DNA of 64,000 nt from JARRLC01 sp050290865 (GCA_050290865.1 JBNKIW010000018.1:7621-71620), one strand, 5' to 3'. Numbered from the stretch's first letter, positions 34,934-44,137 are shown. Translations and numbers: made by a program. Notes: generated by a model not told the origin, from the sequence alone.

Positions 34934-36157
34934 TTATCCTGCTTCCTGCTGGCGCGCGGCCTCTCCAGCCTCAGCCTTCGCCGGTCGTTCCGCCCGTCCT
35001 CCGATGCCCAGCCAGCGCAAGACGGACTCCGAGTAGCGCGCACCACTGACCCCCGCCATCCACGCCAGAAACAGCATGGTCGTCGGAAGAATGACGCTGA
35101 ATGTGCGGAACAGCACGACACCCGCGACCACCAGCACGGCAATGCCCACGCCATACAGCGTCCATTCAGCACGTTTGCTTTGTCTTCGCTCGCTGATCAA
35201 AAAGCCGAAAAGAGCCGCGATCATCATCAGCGCGAATTCGATGTCGCGCGGCACCAGCGCGATGGAGCGCCCGTCCAGGCGCTGAGCAAGGATCTGGCCA
35301 TGGATCATCACGCCGGGCAGCTTCGCGCCATCCCAGATCGACAAGGGTGTCAGATGACGGTCGCGATCCGCGAAATCACCTCCGACAAGCACGAGCTTGC
35401 CCTTCAGCGCGGCGCGCCAGCTCGGCGGCAGCACAGCGGCGGGTCCGGCGTCGGGATCATGGCGCGGCACGCGAAGAACGGTAAACAGATCGCTCCCGCG
35501 CGGCGGCAGAAGCCAGGCGATGTAGGACGAGGCGAGCGGGGACAGCGGCTTGGCCTGGCGCGCGAGCACCGAGGGCAGGCCCTTATCCGGCGGATCGGCG
35601 ATATAGCGCACGACCTGTTCGCCGATCTTAACCTTGTCGACGTCGCGGGCGAAGAAGACATGGCCGGTCTCGGCGCCCGACGCCTTGAGGAACGCGTCCT
35701 GGTAGCGCAGGCTGTCTTTCTTGAAACGGGTCGCGCGGGCGTCGATCGCCCCGATGACGACAGGGGTGCGCGCAGTCTTGATCGCCTCGATCAGCGCAGC
35801 CGTCTTGTTATCCTCGCTTTTGCGGTCGAAGAGGAAATCCAGGCCGATCGCTTTGGGGCCGGCTTCGTCCAGCGCGCGGACCAGTTTCGCCATCAGACCG
35901 CGATCGACGGGCGAGAGATAATCGTATTGAGCAAGGCTCTCCTCGCCGACGAGTACGATGGCGATATCGCGGCGCGGCTCGGATGCGGTCTTGGAGAACA
36001 GCAAGGTGCGCCAGTCATAGGTCCAGGCGTCCGGCCCTTCCGGCTTGAACCCGGCAAGCGACACGACCGCCAAGGCTCCGGCCACGATCGCCGACCAGAG
36101 AATGCCGATGAGGACGCTCCGCGATCGCCCTGCTGATCTCGTGCTGCTCTCAGCCAT
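34934..36157 (-). CDS. CHASE2-domain membrane protein without a cytoplasmic output domain
   Basis: A 407-residue protein. One N-terminal TM helix (about 13-33) leads to a periplasmic CHASE2 domain (FKPEGPDAWTYDWRTLLFSK, ESLAQYDYLSPVDRG, KAIGLDFLFDR, LKGKLVLVGG, LPGVMIHGQILAQRL). Three closely spaced TM helices follow (about 310-385), then a short basic/Glu-rich tail. CHASE2 proteins usually carry a kinase or adenylate cyclase domain after these helices; none is present. GAGGGGGG lies upstream of the ATG at 36157. It is the first gene of an operon with the two small secreted proteins and perhaps the transglycosylase. Confidence 0.88.
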   Translation of the reverse strand: MAESSTRSAGRSRSVLIGILWSAIVAGALAVVSLAGFKPEGPDAWTYDWRTLLFSKTASEPRRDIAIVLVGEESLAQYDYLSPVDRGLMAKLVRALDEAGPKAIGLDFLFDRKSEDNKTAALIEAIKTARTPVVIGAIDARATRFKKDSLRYQDAFLKASGAETGHVFFARDVDKVKIGEQVVRYIADPPDKGLPSVLARQAKPLSPLASSYIAWLLPPRGSDLFTVLRVPRHDPDAGPAAVLPPSWRAALKGKLVLVGGDFADRDRHLTPLSIWDGAKLPGVMIHGQILAQRLDGRSIALVPRDIEFALMMIAALFGFLISERRQSKRAEWTLYGVGIAVLVVAGVVLFRTFSVILPTTMLFLAWMAGVSGARYSESVLRWLGIGGRAERPAKAEAGEAARQQEAG

Positions 36158-36346
36158 GCCCCCCTCGCTTCGCATGCCGGATGGCTCCGGCGCCGGGCCA
36201 ACCTAGCGCAATTCTTCGTGACGTGGCCGCCTTATTTGCCGCACGGCTGCCCGCGCGGCCGGGACGGGCCTTGTCAAAGGGCGAAGCTACGCTACCATGG
36301 CTGAACAATGGCCAACAAACGATGACAAGGCCGTTCAGGGAGGACA

Positions 36347-37198
36347 ATGATGATACCCCGAACCTTGGCGGGGCTCGGCCGCGCTTTCGCGGCGATGGCG
36401 AGCCTCATGCTGCTGACCGGCGGCATTCTCGGGCCGGACGACCCGGAGACGACGTGGGGGGCCATCAAGCCCAGCATTTTCGGTGATCGAGCGATCGGTG
36501 CGGGCGGGGCCGTCCTCGCGATAGAGGCTCCGGAGCGGGCCGAAGATGCAGCCGTCGTGCCGGTCACGGTGCGTGCATTGATACCGCAGGCGCCGGACCG
36601 TTACATCAAGAGCATAACCATCGTCATCGACGAAAACCCCGCGCCCGTGGCCGCAGCATTCACATTCGGTCCGGCGTCGGCCTCGGCGTCGCTTTCGACG
36701 CGCATGCGGGTGAACTCCTACAGCTATATCCGCGCGGTCGCCGAGTTGAACGACGGCTCGCTTTGGATGGCAAAGACTTTCGTGAAGGCCTCGGGTGGCT
36801 GTTCAGCACCGGCGCTGAAGGATCAGGACGACGCGATGGCCAGGCTGGGCCAGATGAAGCTGCGGCAATTTGGCGGAAGACCGGAACGCACGGCGCTTGC
36901 CGCACCGGGTGAAACACCGGGGATGGAAGCTCAGATCATGCTACGCCATCCGAACCACTCCGGCCTGCAGATGGACCAGGTGAGCATGCTCTACATTCCG
37001 GCGCGTTTCGTCCGTCAGATGGAGGTGCGGCGCGGCGGCAAGCTCGTTTTCAAGATGGAGGGCGGTATTTCGCTGAGCGAAAATCCGGCGATCCGGTTCG
37101 CTTTGCACAAAGACGGCGCCGCCGATCTCAGCATCGAAGCCCGGGACACGGACAGCAAGGCTTTCGCCAAGACCTTCACCCTGAAGCCGGTAGGATAA
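36347..37198 (+). CDS. Fused SoxYZ-like sulfur carrier protein
   Basis: A 283-residue secreted protein. The N-terminal half is SoxY-like (VTVRALIPQAPDRYIKSITIVIDENPAP is its core) and ends near Cys152 in KASGGCSAPA. The C-terminal half is SoxZ-like (AQIMLRHPNHSGLQMDQ, FKMEGGISLSENPAIRF). This layout matches SoxYZ-like carriers usually found beside PQQ-dependent alcohol dehydrogenases. The cysteine is followed by residues SAPA, not at the extreme C-terminus as in classical SoxY. No PQQ enzyme is nearby. It probably carries sulfur in the periplasm. ATG at 36347 or 36350, with GGGAGG upstream. Confidence 0.88.
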   Translation: MMIPRTLAGLGRAFAAMASLMLLTGGILGPDDPETTWGAIKPSIFGDRAIGAGGAVLAIEAPERAEDAAVVPVTVRALIPQAPDRYIKSITIVIDENPAPVAAAFTFGPASASASLSTRMRVNSYSYIRAVAELNDGSLWMAKTFVKASGGCSAPALKDQDDAMARLGQMKLRQFGGRPERTALAAPGETPGMEAQIMLRHPNHSGLQMDQVSMLYIPARFVRQMEVRRGGKLVFKMEGGISLSENPAIRFALHKDGAADLSIEARDTDSKAFAKTFTLKPVG

Positions 37199-37313
37199 CG
37201 GATCGAACCACACCCGCCGGAAAGCCGGGGCGTCGCCGTGCGGCGAATTGGTCCGCCCTGCCCTCCTTGCCGTGCGGGCGCCCGTCCTCTATCTGCAGGG
37301 GAGCATTCCCCTG

Positions 37314-38645
37314 ATGATTCGAGGAAACGGCGTGCTGCGTTTCATCCTGCCGCTTTTCATCGCACCGCTCCTGTTGCTCGCGGCGGCGAACATCATGGAC
37401 CCGTATCTTGTGCCCGTAAGGTCATGGGCGCCGTGGGTCATCACCGCGGCCGCCGCGTTCGGGGCATGGCGCAGCTATCGCGACGACGGTCTCCCGCAGG
37501 GAGGACGGCGGTTCTTCATCGCGCTCTGGTGTGCGGTTCCGGTGGCGCTGGCGGTGGCAGGCGGCACGTTCTACTTCCGTAAACACGCCGTGTTGTCGGC
37601 AACCGGTCCCGAGGTCCGGACGCTCGGCCGCCACTTCATCACCGGCTACACGCGCTTCGACGAAGTGGCGCTGCTGGCCGGGCGCGGCCTCATCGGCGGC
37701 GTCTACGTGACCAGGCGCAATGCGCGCGGCAAGACGGCGGAGGGCTTGCGCCGCGAGATCGAATACCTCCAGACCATCCGCAGGGCGCACCACCTGCCGC
37801 CGCTGATTGTCGCCACGGACCAGGAAGGCGGCATCGTGTCGCGCCTGTCGCCCCCCCTGATGACGCTGCCGCCGCTGGCCACCCTTGCCGGAATGACACC
37901 TGAGCGGCGCCGGGTCGCCGCCCGGCATTACGGTATCTTCCAGGGCCGGGAACTGGCCGCCATCGGGATCACGGTCAATTTCGCGCCGGTGCTCGATCTG
38001 CGCCCGGCAGGCGACGGCGGTTTGCTCGACCGCAACAGCCATATCGGGCGCCGCGCCATCGCCGCGGACGCGCGCACCGTCGCCGATATCGGCCTCGCCT
38101 ATGCGCGCGGGCTGGAAGATGCGGGCGTAACGCCGGTGGTCAAGCATTTCCCCGGCCTCGGGCGCATCACAGCCGATACCCACCATTTCCGCGTGAGCGT
38201 CGACGCTCCCCGCAGCGAACTGGAAGCTTCGGACTGGCTGCCATTCCGCGAAGTGCTCAGAGGGACCAACGCCTTCCTGATGGTCGGCCATGTCAAGCTG
38301 AGCGCCATCGACCCGGCACGGCCCGCGTCGCATTCGCGGGCGGTAATCCACGACCTCCTGAGGCAGGGCTGGGGATTTCAGGGCATAACAGTGACCGATG
38401 ACCTGCTGATGTCGCCCGTCTATCAATACGGCCTGTGCGACGCCGTCATCGAGGCGCTGAATGCCGGAATCGACCTCCTGCTCGTGGCTTATGACGGGCA
38501 GCAGTTCTACCGCGTCATGCGCTGTGCGCTCGTCGCCCATGAGCGCGGACTTCTGGACGAGGCCCAGCTCGCCGAAAGCGCGAGGCGCCTGCGTGTCCAT
38601 CCCCCGCCCGGCAAAAGGCGGTCCGCGAGCGCGGCACGTGATTGA
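37314..38645 (+). CDS. Membrane-anchored glycoside hydrolase family 3 enzyme (NagZ-like)
   Basis: A protein of about 443 residues. Two or three hydrophobic segments (about 9-28, 38-50 and 68-86) precede a GH3 N-terminal domain with ATDQEGG, KHFPGLGR and TDDLLM; the Asp of the last motif is the family nucleophile position. The His of the NagZ KHFPGHG motif is replaced here by Leu (KHFPGLG). It probably acts on beta-N-acetylglucosaminides such as cell-wall fragments, outside the membrane. ATG 37314 is one of several possible starts; a TTG at 37248 and a GTG at 37332 are alternatives. Confidence 0.8.
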   Translation: MIRGNGVLRFILPLFIAPLLLLAAANIMDPYLVPVRSWAPWVITAAAAFGAWRSYRDDGLPQGGRRFFIALWCAVPVALAVAGGTFYFRKHAVLSATGPEVRTLGRHFITGYTRFDEVALLAGRGLIGGVYVTRRNARGKTAEGLRREIEYLQTIRRAHHLPPLIVATDQEGGIVSRLSPPLMTLPPLATLAGMTPERRRVAARHYGIFQGRELAAIGITVNFAPVLDLRPAGDGGLLDRNSHIGRRAIAADARTVADIGLAYARGLEDAGVTPVVKHFPGLGRITADTHHFRVSVDAPRSELEASDWLPFREVLRGTNAFLMVGHVKLSAIDPARPASHSRAVIHDLLRQGWGFQGITVTDDLLMSPVYQYGLCDAVIEALNAGIDLLLVAYDGQQFYRVMRCALVAHERGLLDEAQLAESARRLRVHPPPGKRRSASAARD

Positions 38646-38732
38646 CTCCGACTGCCCTTATCACCGATCTTTGACCGGATCGGGACTCGCGGAAATGGCG
38701 CGCAGCGGTTAATGCTTTCTCGGGGAAGGGCG

Positions 38733-39083
38733 ATGCGCAAGACTTTCAAACTCTCCGCCGAAGAGATCAAGCCCCTCGTCGATGGCTATGGCGGCTGCAT
38801 CGCCTCCGACAAGATCACGGTGGAGGGATATCCCGTCCGCTTTATGTACCGCGAGGAAACGGACGACGACACGGACAGCGGCTGGCGCTTCATGTCGGCC
38901 TTCGAGAGCGATGACTACCTCGAAGACGCCGACAATTTCGGCTATTACAACGTCAATACCATTGCCAATTACGATCCCAGCATCATCCCCTTTCTGGATG
39001 AGCCCTCGGGAAGTGTTTTCGAGAAGACATCCCGGTCCGAGCGTTTTCTCGCCGTGACCGGCTGGGCCGATGCCGACGAATGA
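38733..39083 (+). CDS. DUF2185 (Imm33-like) protein
   Basis: A 116-residue acidic cytoplasmic protein. The segments GYGGCIASDKITVEGYPVRFMYRE, SGWRFMSAFESDDYLED and FGYYNVNTIANYDPSI fit DUF2185, a family that includes predicted immunity proteins of polymorphic toxin systems and many single genes in proteobacteria. No toxin gene adjoins it. GGGGAAGGG lies before the ATG at 38733, preferred over an upstream in-frame start at 38712. Confidence 0.8.
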   Translation: MRKTFKLSAEEIKPLVDGYGGCIASDKITVEGYPVRFMYREETDDDTDSGWRFMSAFESDDYLEDADNFGYYNVNTIANYDPSIIPFLDEPSGSVFEKTSRSERFLAVTGWADADE

Positions 39084-39160
39084 GGCGGTCTGCGCCAAAC
39101 CTCCCGGCGCTTGCCCGGCGGGCCGGTTGCTCACGCCCAAACGATTGAGGAGGAGCCCCT

Positions 39161-40135
39161 TTGAGCCATGCAATCCGCGCACACATCCTTGGCGGGCCGG
39201 AAGTTCTGCTGTGGGAGGAGGTCGACGTCCCGGCGCCCGGACCTGGACAGGCGAAAATCCGCCACCACGCGGTGGGTGTGAATTTCATCGACATCTATCA
39301 CCGCACCGGCCTGTACCAGACGGCCGAGCTGCCCTTCGTCCCCGGTTCGGAAGGCGCGGGCGTGGTTCTGGAAATCGGACCCGATGTCACGGAAGTGGCG
39401 CCGGGGGACCGCGTCGCCTATGCGGGACCGCCGGGGGCCTATGCCGAAGAGCGGCTCATTCCCGCCGACCGTCTGGTTAAGCTGCCCGATGCCATCACCT
39501 TCGAGACCGCCGCCGCCATGATGCTGCAGGGCATGACGGTGCAATATCTGATCACGCGCACCTATTCCGTCGGACCCGAGACGACGCTTTTGTGGCATGC
39601 AGCGGCGGGTGGCGTTGGCCTCATCGCCATGCAGTGGGCTGCCCATCTCGGCGCGACGATTATCGGGACCGCCGGGTCCGACGAGAAGGCGGCGCTGGCC
39701 AGGGCGCATGGCTGCACGCATGTCATCAACTACACCCGCGAGGACTTCGTCGAGCGCGTCCGCGAGATCACCGGCGGCAGAGGGTGCGACGTGGTCTACG
39801 ACTCGGTCGGCAAGGACACATTTCCCGCCTCGCTGGACTGCCTGCGCCCGCGCGGCATGTGGGTCAGTTTCGGCAATGCCTCGGGCACCGTGCCGCCTTT
39901 TGAGATCACCCTTCTCGGCCAGAAGGGCTCGCTGTTCACCACGCGACCGTCGCTGTTCCATTATGTCGCTGCGCGCGAGGATCTGGTGGCGACGGCAGAC
40001 GACCTGTTCGACGTCGTGCAGCAGGGCATCGTGAAAATCGCCGTCAACCACACCTATCCATTGAGCGCGGCCGCCGACGCTCATCGCGATCTGGAGGCGC
40101 GGCGGACGACGGGGTCGATCGTGCTGCTTCCCTGA
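39161..40135 (+). CDS. qor: NADPH:quinone oxidoreductase (zeta-crystallin type)
   Basis: A 324-residue medium-chain reductase. It has the GroES-like N-terminal domain (VGVNFIDIYHRTGLY) and the Rossmann motif HAAAGGVGLIAMQWA. No catalytic zinc ligands are present, as in quinone reductases. It reduces quinones with NADPH. The start is TTG at 39161, with GGAGGAG upstream; there is no in-frame ATG that keeps the conserved SHAIRAH start. Confidence 0.92.
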   Translation: MSHAIRAHILGGPEVLLWEEVDVPAPGPGQAKIRHHAVGVNFIDIYHRTGLYQTAELPFVPGSEGAGVVLEIGPDVTEVAPGDRVAYAGPPGAYAEERLIPADRLVKLPDAITFETAAAMMLQGMTVQYLITRTYSVGPETTLLWHAAAGGVGLIAMQWAAHLGATIIGTAGSDEKAALARAHGCTHVINYTREDFVERVREITGGRGCDVVYDSVGKDTFPASLDCLRPRGMWVSFGNASGTVPPFEITLLGQKGSLFTTRPSLFHYVAAREDLVATADDLFDVVQQGIVKIAVNHTYPLSAAADAHRDLEARRTTGSIVLLP

Positions 40136-40188
40136 CGGCGGGGGGCGGCGCCCCCTGCCCTGCCCTTTCAGGCGGAAGAAACCGCCGC

Positions 40189-41004
40189 TCAGAACTCCGC
40201 TTTGACGCCTGAGACGAAACGCGAGCCGCACTGCCCCGCGCAATCCTCGGCGCTGATGGTGTTGTGATAGTAGAAACCAAATTTGTAGTTCTTGGCGAAG
40301 CCGAGTTCCAGCCCGACATGCCACCATCCGTAATCCACTCCGCCCTCGTTTTCGTCCCCGTCCTGCCAGGCGATTTCTCCGACAAGGGCCGGCGAGAAGA
40401 TGCGGATCTTCGGCAACTCGCATTCCGCGCTGCCCTCAATGATCCAGTTCGGGCCGACCTCGCCTGAATAATCCGGCGAGTAGCGCAGCGCCACGCCGGT
40501 CGTGAGGCGCTTTCTGAATTTGTAGGCGATGCCCGTCTTCGCCTCCCAGTAATCGTAGTCATAAAACGGATTGTCGGTGTCGGGATAGGTGACGTAGACG
40601 CCCTCAACCACGAAGGTGAAGTCTCTTACGGTCTTCTCGTAGCCGAAGGTGAGGTCGATTTCCTCATAGAGTGTGATGCCCGTCACATCGTCCAGGATCT
40701 TCATGCTCGATGCCCAGGCCTTGCCGTAAAAACCGTTGCGGCCAACGATGAATTCGCCCTGGATGGCGGGATTGCCTTCCGTCTGCGTGTACCCGTCCGA
40801 GACCCAGTCGGATAGCAGCTCGGCGTTGGTATTGATCGTAAATCCGCCGAGTTTCACGCCGGTCCCCTCGTCGGGCCCCTCCTGACCGACCGGCTCATCC
40901 TCCGCGGCATGAGCCCCGAACGCCAGCAGCACACTACACGCCGCTGCCGCGAGTACCGTCTTGAGCGTCCCGTGCCGGGCCTGGTTGCTGATGGCCTGTT
41001 TCAT
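40189..41004 (-). CDS. TorF-like putative outer-membrane protein
   Basis: A 271-residue protein with a signal peptide (AAAACSVLLAFGAHA). The mature part contains NTNAELLSDWVSDGYTQTEGNPAIQGEF, alternating aromatic and polar strands, and a C-terminal terminal Phe (KAEF), as in beta-barrel proteins. It fits the TorF / gcw_chp family of proteobacterial outer-membrane proteins of unknown substrate. It is convergent with qor and stands alone. Confidence 0.8.
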   Translation of the reverse strand: MKQAISNQARHGTLKTVLAAAACSVLLAFGAHAAEDEPVGQEGPDEGTGVKLGGFTINTNAELLSDWVSDGYTQTEGNPAIQGEFIVGRNGFYGKAWASSMKILDDVTGITLYEEIDLTFGYEKTVRDFTFVVEGVYVTYPDTDNPFYDYDYWEAKTGIAYKFRKRLTTGVALRYSPDYSGEVGPNWIIEGSAECELPKIRIFSPALVGEIAWQDGDENEGGVDYGWWHVGLELGFAKNYKFGFYYHNTISAEDCAGQCGSRFVSGVKAEF

Positions 41005-41277
41005 TTCACGCGTTCTCCGTTGTCATGCTGCGAAGGTCTACGCTGAAACACAACCGTACGTTGCGCATGGATGACGACGATTCGCGGAAGGGGGCAACGG
41101 TGCCAGGGGTGGCGCGGTCACTTGTCCCCATGTGGCCGAGGCTGTGCACAGGCTCCGGGCAAAAAGCTGTTTCCGAGAGCGGGCGCGGGAGGCTATACCC
41201 TCCGTCATGCTAGGCTATGAAACGCCCTCCGCCGTCAGATCGTGGCCCTCCTCCGCCGCCACGGGACGGTTCCGCGT

Positions 41278-42078
41278 ATGAAAACCGGTCGCCGCCACAA
41301 GCCGCAGGAGCGCGGCGCCCGGGCACGCCCTGGCCGGGAACGCGGACGGAACACACCGGATACCCTGCGGATTTACGGCCTGCACGCCGCCGAGGCTGCG
41401 CTCGCCAATCCGCGGCGGACCATCCGGGCCGTCTACGCCACGCCGAACGCCGCGCAGCGCGTCGCCGCCCTCACCGGCGGGACGCGGCCACCGATGCGCG
41501 ACGTCACGCCGACGGATCTCGACCGCATGCTGGGCGAGGATACCGTTCACCAGGGCATCCTGGTGGAGGCGGCGCCGCTGCCCGAGCCCGGTCCGGACGT
41601 TCTGGAGAATGCGCAGCTTGCCATCGTGCTGGACCAGATCACCGATCCGCATAATGTCGGTGCAATACTGCGCTCCGCCGCAGCGTTCGGAGCCGGTTGC
41701 CTGATCATGACGGCGCGCAACAGCCCGCCGCTGGCGGGTGCGCTGGCGAAGGCGGCCTCAGGCGGACTGGAGCACGTGCCGGTCATGCTACCCGCCAATC
41801 TCGCGCAGGCGCTGCGCGGGCTGGGCGATCTCGGCTTCACGCGCATCGGGCTGGACTCCGGCGGTGACCTCACCTTCGAAGAGCTGCCCCCACCGGAGCG
41901 GCTGGCCCTCGTCCTCGGCGCGGAAAACCGCGGCTTGCGGCGTCTCACGGCGGAAAACTGCGATGCGATCTGCGCTCTGACGACGACAGGGGCCATCCGC
42001 AGCTTGAACGTCTCCAACGCGGCGGCGATCGCTCTGCACACGGCGCTCATGAAACAGAAAAGCCGCCCGGGTTATTAG
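41278..42078 (+). CDS. rlmB: TrmH-family rRNA 2'-O-methyltransferase (RlmB)
   Basis: A 266-residue SPOUT methyltransferase. It has an N-terminal substrate-binding domain (LRIYGLHAAEAAL) and the three TrmH motifs: DQITDPHNVGAILRSAAAFG, LALVLGAENRGLR and SLNVSNAAAIALH. It would methylate 2'-O of G2251 in 23S rRNA. The basic N-terminal tail (KTGRRHKPQERGARARPGR) precedes the domain. ATG 41278 is preferred over GTG 41242. Confidence 0.92.
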   Translation: MKTGRRHKPQERGARARPGRERGRNTPDTLRIYGLHAAEAALANPRRTIRAVYATPNAAQRVAALTGGTRPPMRDVTPTDLDRMLGEDTVHQGILVEAAPLPEPGPDVLENAQLAIVLDQITDPHNVGAILRSAAAFGAGCLIMTARNSPPLAGALAKAASGGLEHVPVMLPANLAQALRGLGDLGFTRIGLDSGGDLTFEELPPPERLALVLGAENRGLRRLTAENCDAICALTTTGAIRSLNVSNAAAIALHTALMKQKSRPGY

Positions 42079-42139
42079 ACCAGGACGGCTTGGAGGTGGT
42101 CGAAGGCCGCCCGACCGGATCGCCCGCGGCCAGACGCTG

Positions 42140-42394
42140 TTAGCGACGACGGCGGCGGCGACGCTCCACGCGCCGACAGGCGGGCTTACCGTGCAGCACG
42201 CGGCCAACCTTGTGGATGATGTTGAACGGCCAAGTCCGCATGCGGCACTCGCGGCCAACGACGTAGTCGGTCACGAGATAGGCCGCCACACCGACGGCGA
42301 CGGCACCGCCGTCAGCCCTGGCATCACGCGGAGCGCCGGCCAGCAGCGCAGCGGAAAGAGCGACGGCAGCCGCCGCAGTCATCGTTCTGGTCAT
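42140..42394 (-). CDS. Small secreted basic protein, unknown function
   Basis: An 84-residue protein with a signal peptide (AAAAVALSAALLAGAPRDARA), a short Gly/Ala/Val-rich hydrophobic stretch (GAVAVGVAAYLVTDYVVG), two cysteines and an Arg-rich C-terminus (RRVERRRRRRR). GGAGGG lies just before the ATG at 42394. I recognise no family. It may be a small periplasmic or inner-membrane-associated protein. Confidence 0.6.
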   Translation of the reverse strand: MTRTMTAAAAVALSAALLAGAPRDARADGGAVAVGVAAYLVTDYVVGRECRMRTWPFNIIHKVGRVLHGKPACRRVERRRRRRR

Positions 42395-42602
42395 AGTCCC
42401 TCCATCAAGCACACAACTCAGTGCTCGTCTTAGTTTACTCGATCCGGCCAGGGAAATGCAACAATAGGCCGCACCCGGGCGGCATCAAATTGTCAGGGCT
42501 GTGCCAAGAATGCTGCAACACGCGGGAGCGCACATCCCCGCTGTTGACGCCCGATGCGCGGCACTTCCGATAGCGCCGCGTTCTCAATCCGCGATGCGCA
42601 AC

Positions 42603-43532
42603 TCACGCCGCGTGGATCCGCGCGCCCTCGGGCCGGCGCACCTTCAGCTTCTTTACGCGGCGCCGGTCCGCCTCCAGGATCTCGAACTCGAAACCCGACG
42701 GATGGTGAACGATCTCACCGCGCACCGGCACGCGCCCCAGCATGGTGAACACCAGGCCGCCCAGCGTGTCGACGTCTTCACCCTCACCGGAGGCCAGCGA
42801 ACGCCCGATCTTCGCCTCGACGTCCTCGATCTCGGCACGGGCGTCCGCGACGAGGTCTCCCGCATCCTCGGCGATCAGCGGCTGATGGGTGTCGTGCTCG
42901 TCGGCGATGTCACCGAAGATTTCCTCCAGCAGGTCCTCGAAGGTCGCGAGACCGTCCGTCCCACCATACTCGTCGATGACCAGCGCCAGATGGATGTGAC
43001 GGCTCTGCATCTTTACCAGGAGATCGAGTGCGGACATCGAGGGCGGTGCGAAAATGACATCGCGAATCAGGCCCGCGGCGGTGACCGGCATGGCAAGATC
43101 GGCAGCGCTGAGACCGCCCGCACCGCCGGCCTGAGGCTGCTCCTGGAGGCGCGCAAAGATCCAGCTCATGACGTCCTTGACGTGGACCATGCCCAGCGGG
43201 TTGTCGAGCGTATCGTGGTAGACAGGCACGCGCGAATAGCCCGTGCGCGAGAAAACGGCGATGAGATCGGCCAGCGGCGCGCAGTCCTCCACCGCGACGA
43301 TACTTCCGCGCGGCAGGCTCATGTCCTCGGCACGCAGGTTCTTGAAACGCAGGGCCTTCTGCAACATCGCGCGCTCGGCCACCGAGAACGCGAGGCCCTC
43401 GTCGTCGGCCAGCGCTTCCTCGATGACGGCGCGGGCATCGATGCTGGGCGCGAAGCCCAGCTTGGCGGCGAGACGGTCGAACCAGCTCGGTTCCTGGCGT
43501 TCGCCATTCGGGTTTGCTGAATGGTCGGTCAT
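42603..43532 (-). CDS. CorC/HlyC-family protein (CBS pair plus transporter-associated domain)
   Basis: A 309-residue soluble protein with tandem CBS domains (MSLPRGSIVAVEDCAPLADLI, GMVHVKDVM, PPSMSALDLLVKMQ, YGGTDGLATFEDLLEEIFGDI) and a C-terminal CorC_HlyC domain (DVDTLGGLVFTMLGRVP). Family members are linked to Mg/Co efflux or membrane-protein quality control. Its start overlaps the ybeY stop by four bases. In many genomes lnt follows this gene; here it does not. Confidence 0.9.
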   Translation of the reverse strand: MTDHSANPNGERQEPSWFDRLAAKLGFAPSIDARAVIEEALADDEGLAFSVAERAMLQKALRFKNLRAEDMSLPRGSIVAVEDCAPLADLIAVFSRTGYSRVPVYHDTLDNPLGMVHVKDVMSWIFARLQEQPQAGGAGGLSAADLAMPVTAAGLIRDVIFAPPSMSALDLLVKMQSRHIHLALVIDEYGGTDGLATFEDLLEEIFGDIADEHDTHQPLIAEDAGDLVADARAEIEDVEAKIGRSLASGEGEDVDTLGGLVFTMLGRVPVRGEIVHHPSGFEFEILEADRRRVKKLKVRRPEGARIHAA

Positions 43533-44110
43533 GCGGGCAGCCCCTGGACAAGCGATGGGCGCTCGTTTGATGGTTTCCGGTAAGGATCGGGAATACCGAT
43601 GCCGGCGAGGATGTCGCGCTCCAGCGCCTCCATCGCACAGGCTTCCTCGTTCGTCGCGTGATCAAAGCCCGCCAGATGCAGGAGCCCGTGCACGCTCAGA
43701 TGGGCCAGATGGTCGAGCGGGCGCTTGCCCTCCTCGGCGGCCTCGCGAATCACGGTCTCGCGCGCGATGATGATGTCACCGAGAGGCGCCTCGCCGCCAG
43801 CAGTGCCCGGCAGCGGGGTCGTGGGAAACGAGAGCACGTTGGTGGGCTTGTCCTGACCGCGGAATTCGGCGTTGAGCCTGCGCACGTCAGCGTCAGCGGT
43901 TAACACCACCGCAGCTTCACGCCCGGCTATCCGAGGGATTTTTGCCGCAACGGCTTGTGCAGCCTGCTTGACCGCGGCTTCGACATCCCCAAGAGCGCGC
44001 CACGCCCCGTCGGAAATCAGGAGCGTCAAGAGACTAGAGTCAGGGTCGTCGGATGCCGCGCTGCCGTCCTCGGCAACGGCGGGCAACCGGCTGGCGCTGT
44101 TCACGTTCAT
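43529..44110 (-). CDS. ybeY: Endoribonuclease YbeY
   Basis: A 193-residue protein with the zinc motif H-x3-H-x5-H (HGLLHLAGFDH) and the FRGQDKPTNVLSFP segment of the family. YbeY takes part in 16S rRNA 3' maturation and ribosome quality control. It lies between phoH and the CBS protein gene in the conserved alphaproteobacterial order. The N-terminal 30 residues are longer than usual, so translation may begin at a downstream codon. Confidence 0.93.
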   Translation of the reverse strand: MNVNSASRLPAVAEDGSAASDDPDSSLLTLLISDGAWRALGDVEAAVKQAAQAVAAKIPRIAGREAAVVLTADADVRRLNAEFRGQDKPTNVLSFPTTPLPGTAGGEAPLGDIIIARETVIREAAEEGKRPLDHLAHLSVHGLLHLAGFDHATNEEACAMEALERDILAGIGIPDPYRKPSNERPSLVQGLPA

Positions 44111-44137
44111 AACCTTCTTATTTAAACCTGTCAGCCA

